Shown piece after piece: positions 18,110 to 29,322 of a stretch of 64,000 bases of DNA. Where the stretch lies: assembly GCF_000374145.1 (NCBI RefSeq), contig NZ_KB893653.1:977923-1041922 (forward strand), written 5' to 3'. The stretch comes from Neomegalonema perideroedes DSM 15528 (lineage in GTDB: Bacteria; Pseudomonadota; Alphaproteobacteria; Rhodobacterales; Rhodobacteraceae). The notes below the pieces were generated by a model. The model saw nothing but the letters and a program-made list of their open reading frames with translations, searched no databases and was not told where the DNA came from. The translations under genes and the position numbers were made by a program. Position 1 is the first letter of the stretch, and every line of letters begins with the position of its first letter.

Positions 18110-20623
18110 ATGCGCGGCCTGATTCTTCGGCTTCTTCTCCTGACGGCTCTGATCTTCGGCGCGGGTCTGACGGCGCAGCTCTGGCGGGCGCCCGCCACGG
18201 CGGCGCAGACCGAGATGGTCGGCCCCCCCGCCCCCGACCCGCCCGAGGTGCGGCTGCAAAGATGGGAGGACGCCGACCGGACCCGTCGCGAGGAGATCGC
18301 CGGCAGCGAATCGGTGTCCTCCGAACAGGCGCTGGACTGGCGTCAGAAGCTGGATCAGCAGCGCGCCGAGGCCCGCGCGCTCGCCGACCGGGCGCGGGCG
18401 GCTCTGACTCCGCTTCAGGCGCAGCTCGACGCCCTCGGCCCCGCCCCGGACGAAGCCGCCGGACAAACCGAAGACGCCGCCGTGGCGGCGCGGCGTCTGG
18501 AGCTGCGCGAGCAGGCGACGGCTCAAGAGGCTTTGCTGCGGCGGGCGGAGCTGGCGGTCACGCGGGCGGATTCCCTCATCGCGCAGATCTCCGAGCGCCA
18601 GCGCGAGCAATTCAACAATCGGGTTCTGACGCGGGGCTCTTCGCCGACCAATCCGGAGGTCTGGCTCTCCGGGGGGCGCGAAATCGTCTCCACGCTGCAC
18701 GGCTACGCCGCCGACGTGATGGCGGCGGCGCTCTCCGCCGAGACGCGGGAGCGTCTGGCGGCGGCGGCGCCTTTGCTGCTGGCGGCGCTGGTGGGCGGGA
18801 TCTTCTTCGGCGTGAGCTTCAAGCGCCGGGCTCTGCGGGGGCTGCACCGGCTGATGGCCGAGAGCGGGCGCAGCCGCTTCATGCGTCTGATTTTGGCTCT
18901 GGCGGCGGCTTTGGTGCGTCTGGCGGCGCCGATCTTCGCGGCGGTTCTGGCCTTCTGGGCGCTGATGGAGAGCCGGATCCTCGGCGAGGCGGGCGTGGCC
19001 GTCGCGGCCGCCGCGACGGCCGCCGTGATGATTCTGGCGGGCGCGCACGCTTTGTCCAAGGCGGTCTTCGCGCCGACGAATTCGGCGGCGCGGCTGATGG
19101 AGATGACCGACGCCTCGGCCCGCGCGGCGACGGCGGCGAGCATCGGGCTCGGGCTTGCGGCGGCTCTGGATCTGGTGGCGCAGGGCGTGGCGGAGGCGGG
19201 GGGCTTGGGCGTGAACGCCCGGGCGATCTGGGATCTGTTCTACGTCTTCTTCGCCTCGGCCTTCTTCGCGCGTCTGGCCAAGGCGACGGCGGCGCCTCCG
19301 ACGGCCGCGCCGGCGCCCGACCCCAACGCGCCGCCTCCCGAACCCGGCTCCGAGGAGGAGGAGGCTCAGCAGGCGGCTTCCGGCTTCGGCCTGCGCGACG
19401 CCTTGCGCATCGCCTGTTATCTGGCGGCGGTGGCGGCGCCGATTCTGGCTCTGGCGGGCTATTACGTGCTGGCGCGCTACGTGCTGACGCGCATGGCGGG
19501 CAGCGCGGCGCTGATCGCGGTGGGGATGCTGATCTACCACATCGCTCTGGAGGGCGCGGCGCGTCTGACCTCTTCAGGGACTTCGGGGGGCTCGGCCGCC
19601 GAGGAGCGCGCGCCCTGGTGGGCGAGCCTGAGCGTGGGCCTGATCCTGTTTTTGGGGCTCGGCTCTTTGCTGGCTTTGATCTGGGGCGCTTCGGCGCAGG
19701 ATCTCTGGGATTGGGTCAAGCGCCTGCGGGACGGCTTCTCCATCGGCGAGACGCGGATTTCTCTGGGAGATCTGTTGTCGGGCGTGCTGGTCTTCGCGGT
19801 GGTGCTGGGGATCAGCCGCTTCCTTCAGCGGCAATTGCGCAACCGCATCCTCGTCCGCGCCAAGGTGGATCCGGGTCTGAGGGATTCCGTCACGGCGGGC
19901 GTGGGCTATCTCGGCGTGCTGATCGCGCTTTTGGTGGCGGTGGGCGCGGCGGGTCTGGATCTCTCGAAGCTGGCCATCGTGGCGGGCGCCTTGTCGGTGG
20001 GCGTGGGCTTCGGCCTTCAGAACGTGGTGAACAACTTCGTTTCGGGCATCATCCTGCTCATCGAGCGCCCGGTGCGGGCGGGCGACGTGGTGGAGGTCGA
20101 GAACCGCCTCGGCGCGGTGAAGCGGATCAACGTGCGCTCGACCGAGATCGAACTTTTCGACCGCACCATTCTGATCGTGCCGAACTCGACGCTGATCTCG
20201 AACAGCGTGCTGAACTGGACGCGCCAGAACACGATTCTGCGTCTGTCGGTTCCGGTGGGGGTGGTGGCGGGCTCCGACACGGAGCGCGTCCGCGACGTGT
20301 TGTTGTCGGCGGCGCGGTCTCATGCGCGGGTGATGCGCTATCCGGCGCCTCAGGCGATCTTCATGGGCTTCAGCCCGCTGTCGCTGGATTTCGAGCTGCG
20401 CGTCTTCCTCTACCACATCGACGACATGATGAACGTGCGCTCGGATCTCTGCTTCGCCATCGACAAGCGATTCCGGGAGCTGGGGATTCAGCTGCCCTCC
20501 GGCCGCGAGGAGCGCAAGATGGTCCAGATGGATTCGCTGGTGCGCGGCGTGGAGGCGATGGGGCGCCCTCCGGCGCCCCCCGAGCCGCCGCCCGCCGCCG
20601 CGCCCGCCGCTTCAGCCTCCTGA
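18110..20623 (+). CDS. Large MscS-family mechanosensitive channel with DUF3772 domain
   Basis: Inner-membrane protein of about 837 aa. A signal-like N-terminus (MRGLILRLLLLTALIFGAG) leads to a periplasmic coiled-coil/DUF3772 region (about 40-185), then about ten hydrophobic helices. The MscS core is near the C-terminus: VGVGFGLQNVVNNFVSGI (pore helix) and ERPVRAGDVVEVENRLG (beta domain). The tail is Pro/Ala-rich. I prefer the ATG at 18110, which has GGAGG just upstream and begins the signal sequence; an in-frame ATG at 18047 would add 21 residues. The 3' end overlaps the convergent DUF3445 gene by 12 bp. Confidence 0.85.
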   Translation: MRGLILRLLLLTALIFGAGLTAQLWRAPATAAQTEMVGPPAPDPPEVRLQRWEDADRTRREEIAGSESVSSEQALDWRQKLDQQRAEARALADRARAALTPLQAQLDALGPAPDEAAGQTEDAAVAARRLELREQATAQEALLRRAELAVTRADSLIAQISERQREQFNNRVLTRGSSPTNPEVWLSGGREIVSTLHGYAADVMAAALSAETRERLAAAAPLLLAALVGGIFFGVSFKRRALRGLHRLMAESGRSRFMRLILALAAALVRLAAPIFAAVLAFWALMESRILGEAGVAVAAAATAAVMILAGAHALSKAVFAPTNSAARLMEMTDASARAATAASIGLGLAAALDLVAQGVAEAGGLGVNARAIWDLFYVFFASAFFARLAKATAAPPTAAPAPDPNAPPPEPGSEEEEAQQAASGFGLRDALRIACYLAAVAAPILALAGYYVLARYVLTRMAGSAALIAVGMLIYHIALEGAARLTSSGTSGGSAAEERAPWWASLSVGLILFLGLGSLLALIWGASAQDLWDWVKRLRDGFSIGETRISLGDLLSGVLVFAVVLGISRFLQRQLRNRILVRAKVDPGLRDSVTAGVGYLGVLIALLVAVGAAGLDLSKLAIVAGALSVGVGFGLQNVVNNFVSGIILLIERPVRAGDVVEVENRLGAVKRINVRSTEIELFDRTILIVPNSTLISNSVLNWTRQNTILRLSVPVGVVAGSDTERVRDVLLSAARSHARVMRYPAPQAIFMGFSPLSLDFELRVFLYHIDDMMNVRSDLCFAIDKRFRELGIQLPSGREERKMVQMDSLVRGVEAMGRPPAPPEPPPAAAPAASAS

Positions 20624-21487
20624 GGCGGCCAGCCGCTCCAGCTCCGCGAGGGCGCCGCGCCGGGCCTCTTCGCCGCCGCGATATTCGGCCTCGGCGGGCG
20701 TCAGCTTGCCGAGGGCGGCCTTCAGCGCGGTGGCGGTCTCCGGGCTGAGGCTGGCGAAGGGCCGCCTGTGGATCCGGATGCCGAAGACCACCGCCCGCGT
20801 CTGCGGCAGGCGCCGCAGGGTCTGACGCTCCACCCTCAGCCAGAAGGGGCCTTGCGCGGCCTCCTTGCGCCTCAGGACGGGATCCGGGAGCAGCCGCAGA
20901 GCCCCCGTCGGCGCCGCCGACCAATTCGCCCGCCAGACGGGCCGCTCGACGGGCAGGGCGGCGAAGACCCGGTTCACCCGCCGCGCGAGATCCGCGTCGT
21001 AATCGGGGACGGGCGCGTGGATCGGGGTGAGCGGACGCCCGATCTTCTCGCTCAGCAGCCAGCGCGAGGGAAAGCAGAGGCTGGCGGCGCTCAGGAGATA
21101 TTCCGCTTCAGGCGCCGGATCGGGCGGAAGCTGCAACAGACAAAGATCCTCCTGAACCAGCCTGCCCGCCACGGCGAGAGGCCGGTCCGCATCGAGATCG
21201 AGCGTCAGGCCGTCCGGGCGGGTCATCCTCCGCCCCTCCCGCGCGAAGCCGGGCCGCCCGGCCAGATGCCCGGCGAGATTCTCCAGAAGCTCGGCCTGCG
21301 CGGCCTCCGAACCGGGGGTCTCGGCGAAGACCGCCGCGCGCTCTTCGGCGAGCAGCCGATCCCTCTGCGCGACTTCTTCGGCGTAAAGCCCGTCGATCTG
21401 CATCCATTCGGCGGGGTCCAGCGGAAACAACCCCGGATGGCGCGAAGCGCGCGGGTCGGCGAAAGGCGCGAGATCCGAAGAGTGCAT
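20612..21487 (-). CDS. DUF3445 haem-dependent oxidative N-demethylase-like protein
   Basis: A 291-aa protein matching the DUF3445 family, whose characterised members bind haem and oxidatively N-demethylate amines (the DmmD/HODM group in marine alphaproteobacteria). Family-like segments are HPGLFPLDPAEWMQID, LVQEDLCLLQL, LSAASLCFPSRWLLSEKIG, IHAPVPDYDADLARRVNR and WRANWSAAP. No partner genes (DmmABC-like subunits) are adjacent, so the substrate is unknown. The upstream 155 bp is AT-rich and shared with the divergent repeat protein. Confidence 0.75.
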   Translation of the reverse strand: MHSSDLAPFADPRASRHPGLFPLDPAEWMQIDGLYAEEVAQRDRLLAEERAAVFAETPGSEAAQAELLENLAGHLAGRPGFAREGRRMTRPDGLTLDLDADRPLAVAGRLVQEDLCLLQLPPDPAPEAEYLLSAASLCFPSRWLLSEKIGRPLTPIHAPVPDYDADLARRVNRVFAALPVERPVWRANWSAAPTGALRLLPDPVLRRKEAAQGPFWLRVERQTLRRLPQTRAVVFGIRIHRRPFASLSPETATALKAALGKLTPAEAEYRGGEEARRGALAELERLAASGG

Positions 21488-21642
21488 AACCGGAGATTCC
21501 TAAGCTTGGGAAAGACTTGCCGCGATAATTTGTCTTTATTCAAGAATATCGGATGACATTGCCTTCTGAATATCCCATTTTGATACAAGTTAGGGTCGGG
21601 CCGCAAGACGCTCCGACGTTTGCAGCTTAAAGGGGAATTCAC
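21488..21642. promoter_or_regulatory. AT-rich divergent promoter region
   Basis: 155 bp between the DUF3445 gene (-) and the Asp/Gly repeat gene (+). It is strikingly AT-rich for this genome, with a run CGATAATTTGTCTTTATTC and TTTTGATACAAG. It must serve both genes; exact promoter elements cannot be assigned. Confidence 0.5.
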
Positions 21643-22269
21643 ATGGCGATCAATGGCGTGGGCGGCGGTCAGGCGGGCCCCGCAGGTCAGGCTGGAGGCG
21701 CTCAGGGCGGCGGCTTCGCTCAGGCCGCCCAAAACGCGCAAGGCGGCGCGCAAGGCGCTCAGGGCGGCGCCCGGGGCGGCGCTCCTCAGCAGGGCGGCGC
21801 GCAGGGGCTGCAGCCCGAGCGTCGGGGCGGCGGCGATCTTCTGGGCTCCGAAGGCGGCTGGGGCGATCTTGAGGGCGACCTCGAAGGCGGCTGGGGCGGC
21901 GATTCCGGCCTCGGAGACGATCTGTTCGGGGACGACCTCGGGGATGATCTCGGCGGGGATCTGGACGACGGCTTCGCGGCTCTGGTCCGCGGCGGCGAGG
22001 GCGGCGGCGACCTCGGCGGCGATCTGGGCGACGATCTCGGGGATGATCTGGACGGCGGCTTCGAGGCTCTGGTCCGCGGCGGCGAGGGCGACGACCTCGG
22101 CGGCGATCTGGGCGACGATCTCGGCGGGGATCTGGACGGCGGCTTCGAGGCTCTGGTCCGCGGCGGCGAGGGCGGGGACGACCTCGGCGGCGATCTGGGC
22201 GACGACCTCGGCGATGATTTGGGCGGGGATCTCGGCGGCGACGACTTGGGCGGCGGCGACCTGCGCTGA
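21643..22269 (+). CDS. Asp/Gly-rich repeat protein of unknown function
   Basis: A 208-aa protein unlike any family I recognise. Residues 1-65 are Gly/Ala/Gln-rich; the rest is built of short GDLGDDLG-type repeats interrupted three times by the conserved block DGGF(E/A)ALVRGGEG. It contains no Lys, Cys, His, Tyr or Thr and is strongly acidic. The frame is supported by GC at third codon positions, an AAAGGGG ribosome binding site about 9 nt before the ATG and an AT-rich promoter region. No signal peptide is seen. It resembles degenerate calcium-binding repeats only superficially: the RTX nonapeptide pattern is absent. A readable second + frame (246 aa) has worse codon use and no support. Confidence 0.6.
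   Translation: MAINGVGGGQAGPAGQAGGAQGGGFAQAAQNAQGGAQGAQGGARGGAPQQGGAQGLQPERRGGGDLLGSEGGWGDLEGDLEGGWGGDSGLGDDLFGDDLGDDLGGDLDDGFAALVRGGEGGGDLGGDLGDDLGDDLDGGFEALVRGGEGDDLGGDLGDDLGGDLDGGFEALVRGGEGGDDLGGDLGDDLGDDLGGDLGGDDLGGGDLR
21964..22227 (+). repeat. Tandem 84-87-bp coding repeats
   Basis: Three in-frame units begin at 21964 (87 bp), 22051 (84 bp) and 22135. The core GGCTTCG(A/C)GGCTCTGGTCC and the following CGCGGCGGCGAGGGC are the same in all three apart from one base, so the duplications look recent. Confidence 0.9.
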
Positions 22270-22360
22270 TCTGCGCGGATGCGTTTTCGGGGCGGCGCGG
22301 GGGAAGATCTCCGCGTCGCCCTTTTCTTTTGGGCCCGGATGGGTTATGAGGCGTTTCTGA

Positions 22361-24376
<2,016 letters not shown>

Positions 24377-24394
24377 ACGACGCGGAGGAGCGGC

Positions 24395-24901
24395 TTACAA
24401 AAGCCGCTCCAGATAGCGCACCGTCTTGCCGCGATCCTCCAGCCGGGCGCTTCCGACTTCGCGGAAGCCGAGCGCCGCATGAAAGGCGTCCGAGGCGGGG
24501 TTGGGCGGATCGGAGTTCACTTCGCAGACGACGCGCTTCAGCCCCGTTTCCTTCGCAACTGCGAAAAGATCGGCGTAAAGCCGCCGCGCCAGCCCCGCGC
24601 CGCGCGCCTTGGCGGAGACGATCACCCGATCCACATAGGCGAAATCCGCGCCGCGCGCCCGGAACCAGAGGAAATTCGGACTATCGTAATCCGCCGTGGC
24701 GTCCAGCGCGACGAGCAGCGCCTCAGGCGCCCCCTCCGGACCCGCCGCGCGGGCGAGGAGGGCCTCGCCAAGCAGCTTGGCGAAGGCTTCAGGGCTCATC
24801 GAGGAGGTTTCGCGGGCGTGGGCCTCGTTCAAAGCATGAAGCCCCGCCAGATCCTGAGGCAGGATCGGACGGGGCTGATGGTTTTCAAAGACTTCCGTCA
24901 C
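24395..24901 (-). CDS. GNAT-family N-acetyltransferase
   Basis: A 168-aa acetyl-CoA-dependent acyltransferase of unknown substrate. The acetyl-CoA loop is the VSAKARGAGLARRLYADL segment (motif A, R/Q-x-x-G-x-A type), followed by VCEVNSDPPNPASDAFHAALGF, the usual motif B with N and F. I chose the GTG at 24901, which overlaps the stop of the preceding small gene (GTGA); no suitable ATG lies in the N-terminal region. Converges on parE with an 18-bp gap. Confidence 0.75.
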   Translation of the reverse strand: MTEVFENHQPRPILPQDLAGLHALNEAHARETSSMSPEAFAKLLGEALLARAAGPEGAPEALLVALDATADYDSPNFLWFRARGADFAYVDRVIVSAKARGAGLARRLYADLFAVAKETGLKRVVCEVNSDPPNPASDAFHAALGFREVGSARLEDRGKTVRYLERLL

Positions 24902-25218
24902 TTCAGACGGCGCGCGTTGGCGCTGGCCTTGCGGGCGATGGGCTTCAGCGCCGCGCTGGCGATCTGGGGGGCGCCCTTGCCGTTCACCGCCGCGAGGGCG
25001 GCGCTTTGCGCGGCGTGGGCGAAGGCCACGGGCTTCTCCATGGTCATGCGCACGGCTTCGGTGGGGCGCATTTTGCCCTCGGCCATCATCATGGTGCGGC
25101 GCCAGATGACGAATCCCGCGTTCTGGGCCATGGCCTGCGCGGCGGCCGCGAAGGTCCACCAGGCCTGAAAGGCGCGGAACTGGGCCGAAGGGTCGAAAAA
25201 CCAGTCTTGGCGACTCAT
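24898..25218 (-). CDS. Small helical phasin-like protein
   Basis: A 106-aa protein, alpha-helical with few charges in the first half (FRAFQAWWTFAAAAQAMA, NAGFVIWRRTMMMAEG) and an Ala/Lys-rich basic C-terminus (ALKPIARKASANARRLK). Such short amphipathic proteins are often PHA-granule associated (phasins), and a TGC palindrome of the kind bound by the PHA regulator PhaR lies just upstream. The ATG has GGAG about 8 nt before it. The stop overlaps the GNAT start. The phasin call is inference; the coding call is firmer. Confidence 0.5.
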   Translation of the reverse strand: MSRQDWFFDPSAQFRAFQAWWTFAAAAQAMAQNAGFVIWRRTMMMAEGKMRPTEAVRMTMEKPVAFAHAAQSAALAAVNGKGAPQIASAALKPIARKASANARRLK

Positions 25219-25246
25219 GACGTCCACTCCGGATACATGGGTTATG

Positions 25247-25257
25247 TTGCAGTGCAA
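25247..25257 (-). promoter_or_regulatory. TGC palindrome, candidate PhaR-type operator
   Basis: TTGCA-G-TGCAA is a perfect 11-bp dyad 28 bp upstream of the ATG of the phasin-like gene, within its likely core promoter. PhaR in Paracoccus and Rhodobacter recognises TGC-rich dyads before phasin genes. Short motif, so only suggestive. Confidence 0.4.
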
Positions 25258-25324
25258 TATAAATGGGGAAGGGGGCGAAAACAAGGCCGTCTCCGCGGAG
25301 TTCTGCGCGCGACGCGGGAATTTC

Positions 25325-25377
25325 AGGAAAAAAGGGGGGGAAACGACAGGGCCGCCGGGAGGATTTCCCGACGGCCC
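25325..25377 (-). terminator. Intrinsic terminator downstream of glnA
   Basis: On the minus strand GGGCCGTCGGG pairs with CCCGGCGGCCC (25349-25377, one G-T/C-type mismatch, loop AAATCCT) and is followed by CTGTCGTTTCCCCCCCTTTTTTCC. This would end the glnBA transcript before the phasin-like promoter. Confidence 0.65.
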
Positions 25378-25383
25378 GTCGTT

Positions 25384-25413
25384 CAAGGCGATCTCCGGCA
25401 AGGCGATCTCAGG
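25384..25413. repeat. 15-bp tandem duplication
   Basis: CAAGGCGATCTCCGG is followed immediately by CAAGGCGATCTCAGG (one mismatch) between the glnA stop and its terminator. Confidence 0.85.
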
Positions 25414-25452
25414 AGGGCGTCGCGCCTTTGGGGGGCGCGGCGCGGTTCGCGA

Positions 25453-26862
25453 TCAGACCGAGTAGGAGGTCGCGAATTCGATGGGGTGCGGGGTGGTCTC
25501 ATAGGCCAGAACCTCGTCCCACTTGATTTCGGCGTAGGATTCGATCTGGTCCTTGGTGAAGACGTTGCCCTTGAGGAGGAATTCGTGATCCGCCTCGACC
25601 GCCAGCAGAGCCTCGCGCAGCGAGCCGCAGACGGTCGGGATCTCTTTGAGCTCCTCCGGCGGCAGGTCGTAGAGGTTCTTGTCCATCGCCTCGCCGGGAT
25701 TGATCTTGTTCATGATGCCGTCCATGCCGGCCATGAAGATCGCGGTGTAGGCGAGGTAGGGGTTGGCGGTCGGGTCCGGGAAGCGGATCTCGACGCGCTT
25801 GGCCTTGGGGTTGGAGGTGTAGGGAATGCGGCAGCTGGCCGAGCGGTTGCGGGCCGAATAGGCCAGCAGCACCGGCGCCTCATAGCCCGGCACAAGGCGC
25901 TTATAGCTGTTGGTCGAGGGATTGGTGAAGGCGTTCAGAGCCTTGGCGTGCTTGAGGATGCCGCCGATGAAGTGAAGGCAGGTGTCGGAGAGATCGGCGT
26001 AGCGGTTGCCCGCGAAGACCGGCTTGCCCGCCTTCCAGATCGACTGATGGACGTGCATGCCCGAACCATTGTCGCCCTTGATGGGCTTGGGCATGAAGGT
26101 CGCCGAGAGGCCGTAGGCCTGAGCGACGTTGTGGATCACGTATTTATAGGTCTGCATCAGATCGCCGCACTGCGAGAGCGGCGAATATTTGAAGCCCAGC
26201 TCATGCTGGTTGGTGGCGACCTCATGGTGGTGCTTCTCGACCGGCACGCCCATCTTCTTCATGGTCGAGAGCATTTCGCTGCGGAAATCCTGCCCGGAAT
26301 CGAGCGGGTTGACCGGGAAATAGCCGCCCTTGGGGCCGGGACGATGGGCGAGGTTGCCGCCTTCGATCTCTTTCCAGGTGTTGGCGGGCGACTCGGGGCC
26401 CGAGATCTCATAGGCGACGCGATGCGAGGAGACGTCGTAACGCACGTCGTCGAAGATGAAGAATTCGGCTTCGGGGCCGCAATAGATGGTGTCGCCGATT
26501 CCGGTCTGCTTCAGATAGGCCTCGGCCTTTTTGGCGGTGCCGCGCGGATCGCGGGAATAGGGCTCGCCGGTGCCGGGCTCGAGGATGTCGCAGATGATGT
26601 TGACGGTCTTCTGCGCGTAGAAGGGATCGATGGCGGCGGTGGAGGCGTCCGGCGCCATGATCATGTCGGATTCGTTGATGGCCTTCCAACCCGCGATCGA
26701 GGAGCCGTCGAACATGATGCCTTCGGTGAGCAGCTCTTCAGTGACCTCGGAGATGTCATAGGTGATGTGCTGCCATTTTCCGCGCGGATCGGTGAAGCGG
26801 AAATCGACATATTCCGCGTTCTCCGCGGCGATGAGGTCGAGAACGGATTTGGCGTCGCTCAT
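25453..26862 (-). CDS. glnA: Glutamine synthetase type I
   Basis: Makes glutamine from glutamate, ammonia and ATP; 469 aa, forming a dodecamer. Substrate and metal-site segments are visible: FDGSSIAGW, YCGPEAEFFIFDD, NGSGMHVHQS and RFPDPTANPYLA. Tyr398 in KNLYDLPPEE is the adenylylation site used by GlnE. It follows glnB with a 66-bp gap, so the two form the usual glnBA operon, in which PII signals nitrogen status to the adenylylation system. Confidence 0.98.
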   Translation of the reverse strand: MSDAKSVLDLIAAENAEYVDFRFTDPRGKWQHITYDISEVTEELLTEGIMFDGSSIAGWKAINESDMIMAPDASTAAIDPFYAQKTVNIICDILEPGTGEPYSRDPRGTAKKAEAYLKQTGIGDTIYCGPEAEFFIFDDVRYDVSSHRVAYEISGPESPANTWKEIEGGNLAHRPGPKGGYFPVNPLDSGQDFRSEMLSTMKKMGVPVEKHHHEVATNQHELGFKYSPLSQCGDLMQTYKYVIHNVAQAYGLSATFMPKPIKGDNGSGMHVHQSIWKAGKPVFAGNRYADLSDTCLHFIGGILKHAKALNAFTNPSTNSYKRLVPGYEAPVLLAYSARNRSASCRIPYTSNPKAKRVEIRFPDPTANPYLAYTAIFMAGMDGIMNKINPGEAMDKNLYDLPPEELKEIPTVCGSLREALLAVEADHEFLLKGNVFTKDQIESYAEIKWDEVLAYETTPHPIEFATSYSV

Positions 26863-26928
26863 GACTCGTCCTTATGGGATTTGAAAGGCTCGAAACGAAA
26901 ACGGAGGAGGTTTCGGAAGGGGGAGGGG

Positions 26929-27662
<734 letters not shown>

Positions 27663-27747
27663 GCGGGCGTGGTGAAACTGGCAGACACGCAGGATTTAGG
27701 TTCCTGTGCTGAAAGGCGTGTGGGTTCAAGTCCCTCCGTCCGCACCA
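27663..27747 (+). tRNA. tRNA-Leu (anticodon UAG)
   Basis: An 85-nt tRNA. Acceptor GCGGGCG pairs with CGTCCGC, followed by discriminator A and an encoded CCA. The anticodon stem CAGGA/TCCTG encloses loop TTTAGGT, so the anticodon is TAG, reading CUA-type Leu codons. A long variable arm (around GCTGAAAGGC) as expected for class II tRNA-Leu, and GGTTCAAGTCC in the T arm. It lies 74 bp upstream of tig on the same strand. Confidence 0.95.
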
Positions 27748-27821
27748 AATCTCGATCGCCGCGCGACGAAAGACACGCATCCGGCGCGCCTCCGGCCGCC
27801 CACGACAGGACGACGACGAAC

Positions 27822-29159
27822 ATGCAGGTGACGGAGACCAAATCCGAAGGTCTGAGGCGCGAATACGCCGTGGTGATCGGCGCGGCGGAGATCGACGCGA
27901 AGGTCGTCGACAAGCTCCAGAACAACCGCGAGACCTTCGCCATGAAGGGATTCCGCAAGGGCAAAGCGCCCCTCGCGGTGATGCGCAAGATGTTCGGCAA
28001 ATCGCTGCTCGGCGAGACCGTGCAGGAGCTGGTGGACGGCGCCGTCAAGGATCTGGTCGCGCGCCATGAGATGCGCCCGGCCATGCAGCCGGACGTGCGC
28101 ATCACCACCGCCAACTTCCAGGAAGGCGACGACCTGACGCTGGAGGTGGCCATGGAGCTGCTGCCCGAGATCCCCGAGGTCGATTACGCCGACGTGGCGC
28201 TGGAGCGCCTCGTGGTGGAGGCGCCGGAATCCGAAGTGGAGGAGGCGCTGAACAAGATCGCCGAATCCAGCGCGACCTACGCGCCCCGCGAGGAAGGCGC
28301 CGTCTCCGAAACGAAGGATCAGCTCTCCATCGACTTCGCCGGCAAGATCGACGGCGTGGCCTTCGAGGGCGGAACCGCCGAGGACTTCCCGCTGGTTCTG
28401 GGCTCCGGCCAGTTCATCCCCGGCTTCGAGGATCAGCTCCTCGGCAAGAAGGCCGGCGAGGAAGTCGCGGTGAAGGTGACCTTCCCCGAGAATTACGGCG
28501 CGCAGAACCTCGCGGGCAAAGAAGCCGTCTTCGACGTGGTCGTCAAAGAGGTCCGGGCTCCGGCCAAGGCCGAGCTGAACGACGAGCTCGCCAAGAAGTT
28601 CGGCGCCGCCGACCTCGCCGAGCTGCGCGCCCGCGTGGCCGAGCGCGTCAAGGCGGAATACGACTCCGCTTCGCGCGCCCATGTGAAGCGCCGCCTGCTC
28701 GACGCTCTGGACGAGAAGGTGTCCTTCGAGCTGCCGCCGACCATGGTGCGCGTCGAAGCCGACTCCATCGCCCATCAGCTCTGGCACGAAGAGCACCCCG
28801 AGGAGCACGGCCATAACCACGGCTCCATCGAGCCGACCGACGAGCATAAGAAGATCGCCGAGCGCCGCGTGCGCCTCGGGCTGCTTCTGGCGCAGATCGG
28901 CACCGTGAACCAGATCGCCGTGAGCGAGCAGGAGCTGAATCAGGCCATCTTCCAGCAGGCCCGCCAGTATCCCGGCCAAGAGCGCGAGTTCTTCCAGTGG
29001 GTGCGCGGCAATCAGAACGCTCTGAATCAGGTTCAGGCGCCGATCTTCGAGGATAAGGTCGTCGACTTCATCCTCGGCAAGGCGAAGATCACGGATAAGA
29101 CGGTCTCCAAGGAAGAGCTGGAGAAGGCCCTCGCCGAACTTGAGGAAGCCGAACTCTGA
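27822..29159 (+). CDS. tig: Trigger factor, ribosome-associated chaperone/PPIase
   Basis: Ribosome-bound chaperone for nascent chains, 445 aa. The ribosome-binding signature GFRKGKAPLAVM is in the N-domain, the FKBP-type PPIase domain spans about 155-245 (SIDFAGKIDGVAFEGG, GSGQFIPGFEDQL), and a long helical C-domain follows. I start at the ATG at 27822 (MQVTETKSEG), the family N-terminus; the frame is open upstream through the tRNA-Leu gene, which is not coding. tig-clpP-clpX is the classical order. Confidence 0.96.
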   Translation: MQVTETKSEGLRREYAVVIGAAEIDAKVVDKLQNNRETFAMKGFRKGKAPLAVMRKMFGKSLLGETVQELVDGAVKDLVARHEMRPAMQPDVRITTANFQEGDDLTLEVAMELLPEIPEVDYADVALERLVVEAPESEVEEALNKIAESSATYAPREEGAVSETKDQLSIDFAGKIDGVAFEGGTAEDFPLVLGSGQFIPGFEDQLLGKKAGEEVAVKVTFPENYGAQNLAGKEAVFDVVVKEVRAPAKAELNDELAKKFGAADLAELRARVAERVKAEYDSASRAHVKRRLLDALDEKVSFELPPTMVRVEADSIAHQLWHEEHPEEHGHNHGSIEPTDEHKKIAERRVRLGLLLAQIGTVNQIAVSEQELNQAIFQQARQYPGQEREFFQWVRGNQNALNQVQAPIFEDKVVDFILGKAKITDKTVSKEELEKALAELEEAEL

Positions 29160-29168
29160 CCCTATGCG

Positions 29169-29195
29169 CCGGGCGGGGCCCTTGGCCTCGCCCGG
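29169..29195 (+). terminator. Weak hairpin after tig
   Basis: CCGGGCG and CGCCCGG form a 7-bp stem 9 bp after the tig stop, followed by AATTTA rather than a T-run. It could attenuate read-through into clpP; a true terminator is doubtful. Confidence 0.3.
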
Positions 29196-29322
29196 AATTT
29201 ACGCGTAAGCTCCGCATGTTTGATCCGCGAAGCTTGGGAGCCCCCTGCCAAAAGCGGATTCGGCGCCTATATTCAAGACGGGATCGCGACGCCTTCCCCA
29301 ACGCCCCTAATCGCGAGCGAAC

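Noticed and set aside
17806-20748. A 980-codon frame overlapping cysK and the MscS gene
   Set aside because: Off-frame reading of real genes, Gly/Arg/Ala-rich and without domains.
21643-22269. RTX toxin/calcium-binding protein call for the Asp/Gly gene
   Set aside because: The GGxGxDxLx nonapeptide pattern is missing; period is about four residues.
27669-27821. Trigger factor with a longer N-terminus
   Set aside because: Would make tRNA-Leu coding; the family N-terminus begins at 27822.
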